Positions 62,667 through 64,000 of a stretch of 64,000 nucleotides of DNA are shown here, piece by piece. This DNA is from Streptococcus suis. GTDB lineage: Bacteria; Bacillota; Bacilli; Lactobacillales; Streptococcaceae. Under the pieces are notes generated by a model. It was not told the DNA's origin and ran no database searches. It was given only the letters and a program-made list of their open reading frames with translations. The stretch covers positions 23,861-87,860 of the forward strand of contig NZ_POQQ01000046.1 in assembly GCF_002964575.1 (NCBI RefSeq). The letters are read 5' to 3'. Both the position numbers and the translations under genes were made by a program. Each line of letters begins with the position of its first letter. Positions within the stretch are counted from its first letter, which is position 1.

Positions 62667-63659
62667 ATGAAGAAAAGCTTCATTCATCAGCAAGAGGAGA
62701 TTTCTTTCGTCAAAAATACATTCACCCAGTATTTGAAAGATAAGCTAGAAATCGTAGAAGTGCAAGGACCAATCTTGAGTCGTGTCGGGGATGGTATGCA
62801 GGATAATTTGTCCGGTGTGGAGAATGCGGTTACTGTTAATGTGAAGTTGATTCCAGATGCGACCTATGAAGTGGTTCACTCACTTGCAAAATGGAAGCGC
62901 CATACCTTGGCTCGATTCGGTTTTAATGAGGGAGAAGGGCTCTTTGTTCACATGAAGGCTCTTCGTCCAGATGAGGATTCCTTGGATCCTATTCACTCAG
63001 TATACGTGGATCAATGGGACTGGGAAAAGGTTATTCCTGATGGTCGTCGGAATTTAGCTTACTTGAAAGAAACAGTGGAGCAGATTTACAAGGCTATCCG
63101 TTTGACAGAGCTTGCTGTTGAAGCACGCTACGATATCGAGTCTGTCTTACCGAAGAAGATCACCTTTATCCATACAGAAGACTTGGTGAAAAACTTCCCA
63201 GACTTGACACCAAAAGAGCGTGAAAATGTGGTAGCAAAGGAATATGGTGCGGTCTTCTTGATTGGTATTGGTGGAGAGTTGGCAGATGGTAAGCCGCATG
63301 ACGGTCGTGCACCGGACTATGATGACTGGACCAGTCCATCAGAACCAGGTTACAAAGGACTCAATGGAGATATCTTGGTTTGGAACGAAGCACTTGGTTC
63401 AGCCTTTGAGTTGTCCTCAATGGGGATTCGTGTGGATGAAGAAGCGCTTAAGCGCCAAGTTGCTATTACTGGTGATGAAGATCGTTTGGAATTTGATTGG
63501 CATCGTGCCCTTTTGAATGGTCTCTTCCCGCTTTCAATCGGTGGCGGTATCGGTCAATCCCGTTTGGCTATGTTCTTGCTTCGTAAGAAACATATCGGCG
63601 AAGTTCAATCTAGCGTTTGGCCACAAGAAGTGCGCGATAATTTTGAAAACATTTTGTAA
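62667..63659 (+). CDS. asnA: Aspartate–ammonia ligase (asparagine synthetase A)
   Basis: Makes asparagine from aspartate, ammonia and ATP. A 330-residue class II-synthetase-like enzyme: [56 protein letters not shown], and [29 protein letters not shown] precedes the ATG. It follows the island and probably belongs to the conserved chromosome. Confidence 0.97.
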   Translation: MKKSFIHQQEEISFVKNTFTQYLKDKLEIVEVQGPILSRVGDGMQDNLSGVENAVTVNVKLIPDATYEVVHSLAKWKRHTLARFGFNEGEGLFVHMKALRPDEDSLDPIHSVYVDQWDWEKVIPDGRRNLAYLKETVEQIYKAIRLTELAVEARYDIESVLPKKITFIHTEDLVKNFPDLTPKERENVVAKEYGAVFLIGIGGELADGKPHDGRAPDYDDWTSPSEPGYKGLNGDILVWNEALGSAFELSSMGIRVDEEALKRQVAITGDEDRLEFDWHRALLNGLFPLSIGGGIGQSRLAMFLLRKKHIGEVQSSVWPQEVRDNFENIL

Positions 63660-63896
63660 GAGAGAATAAAAGGTGAGTCTGTGCAAGATATTCATGATGG
63701 ATTCGCCTTCACCATTGAATAATGAAAACGAGCATATAGCCCTCACCAGGTGTATAACCTTAGTGGGGGCTTTGTGATTTACGAGCTAATGATGTTAGTA
63801 ATTGTAGGGAAAACTAATCCTTGGAAAGGTAACACTTTTCTGTACAAAATTTATAAAGTATTTTTGTTATACGATTGCTATTATAGACAATATGTA
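63660..63896. other. Intergenic stretch with structured RNA-like dyads
   Basis: No gene is seen in these 237 bases. GGTGA…TCACC (about 63672-63713) and a longer terminator-like hairpin AGCCCTCAC/GTGGGGGCT (63738-63746 with 63763-63771, inner AGGT/ACCT) followed by TTGTGATTT are present. The second probably ends asnA transcription. Confidence 0.55.
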
Positions 63897-63991
63897 AAGA
63901 CCCCCAGTTGAGAATTCGTGGATTTACCTGTACACTAGAATAAAAAACAATCAACTTCTAGCAGGAATTACCACACTCAATTGGAGGTCTT
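63897..63991. repeat. Inverted repeats before the right edge, possible mobile-element end
   Basis: AAGACCCCCAGTTGAG at 63897-63912 and CTCAATTGGAGGTCTT at 63976-63991 are inverted copies matching at 14 of 16 positions. The right arm contains a ribosome binding site. The arrangement fits the left end of an insertion sequence or a regulatory dyad; the window ends too soon to decide. Confidence 0.45.
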
Positions 63992-63993
63992 AT

Positions 63994-64000
63994 ATGTTTC
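63994..64000 (+). CDS. Start of an unidentified gene cut by the window end
   Basis: ATGTTTC begins at 63994, with GGAGG six bases upstream, an ideal ribosome binding site. Only two codons are visible, so the product is unknown; a transposase is possible given the inverted repeats. Confidence 0.4.

Overview
The window looks like a chromosomal segment of a low-GC streptococcus, most likely Streptococcus suis or a close relative. The grounds are gene content and order: efp–Asp23–nusB, scrR/scrB divergent from scrA/scrK, murC–GNAT–mltG–greA, hprK–lgt, nudF–macP–mtnN, and bgaC with a mannose-family PTS. Strong AGGAGG-type ribosome binding sites and extended TGnTATAAT promoters recur. No rRNA, tRNA or CRISPR array was seen. 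Species assignment is inference.

Layout. 1-1.5 kb: end of an M24 peptidase, efp, Asp23-family gene, nusB. 1.5-7.3 kb: a MITE-like repeat, then the sucrose regulon (ScrR, ScrB on minus; ScrA, ScrK on plus) around a shared operator region. 7.4-17 kb: cell-wall and housekeeping genes (murC, mltG, greA, yidC, acylphosphatase, rRNA methyltransferase, HD protein, BI-1 protein, manA). 17-22 kb: hprK, lgt, two small envelope genes, an aminotransferase and a lipase-fold protein. 22.4-29.3 kb: a BceRS-BceAB-like antimicrobial-peptide sensing/export module whose response regulator lacks the conserved lysine, then a PadR operon with three 21-bp palindromes and two tandem membrane proteins. 29.4-36.2 kb: a Tad2-like (DUF2829) gene, SDR, GNAT and ASCH genes, glmU, nudF, macP, mtnN, and a secreted repeat protein whose promoter spacer carries a run of 11 T.

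36.3-47 kb: rlmD-type methyltransferase, recX, ntdP, DUF960, two GntR regulators, then the bgaC–PTS IIB/IIC/IID/IIA–galM operon for beta-galactoside use, without the sugar isomerase usually found between IIA and galM. 47-52.9 kb: DUF1912, two genes sharing a helix-hairpin-helix tail, and a T-box leader that precedes a glyoxalase-fold gene, a P-loop kinase and, 1.2 kb on, valS.

52.9-62.6 kb is the accessory island, between valS and asnA. Its left half is very AT-rich: an N4/N6-type DNA methyltransferase, an 814-aa protein with an Hsp90/MORC-like ATPase in front and a histidine-kinase-like core behind, and a 639-aa partner with a receiver-like N-terminus. Its right half has host-like or higher GC: a DNA cytosine-5 methyltransferase, a probable restriction endonuclease, and a YjbR–EVE fusion translationally coupled to the endonuclease. 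I read this as a restriction-modification/anti-phage island in which phosphorelay-like parts may control DNA restriction; it is the best candidate here for an undescribed system. The window ends (63.9-64 kb) in a short inverted-repeat structure leading into a new reading frame, possibly the left end of an insertion sequence.
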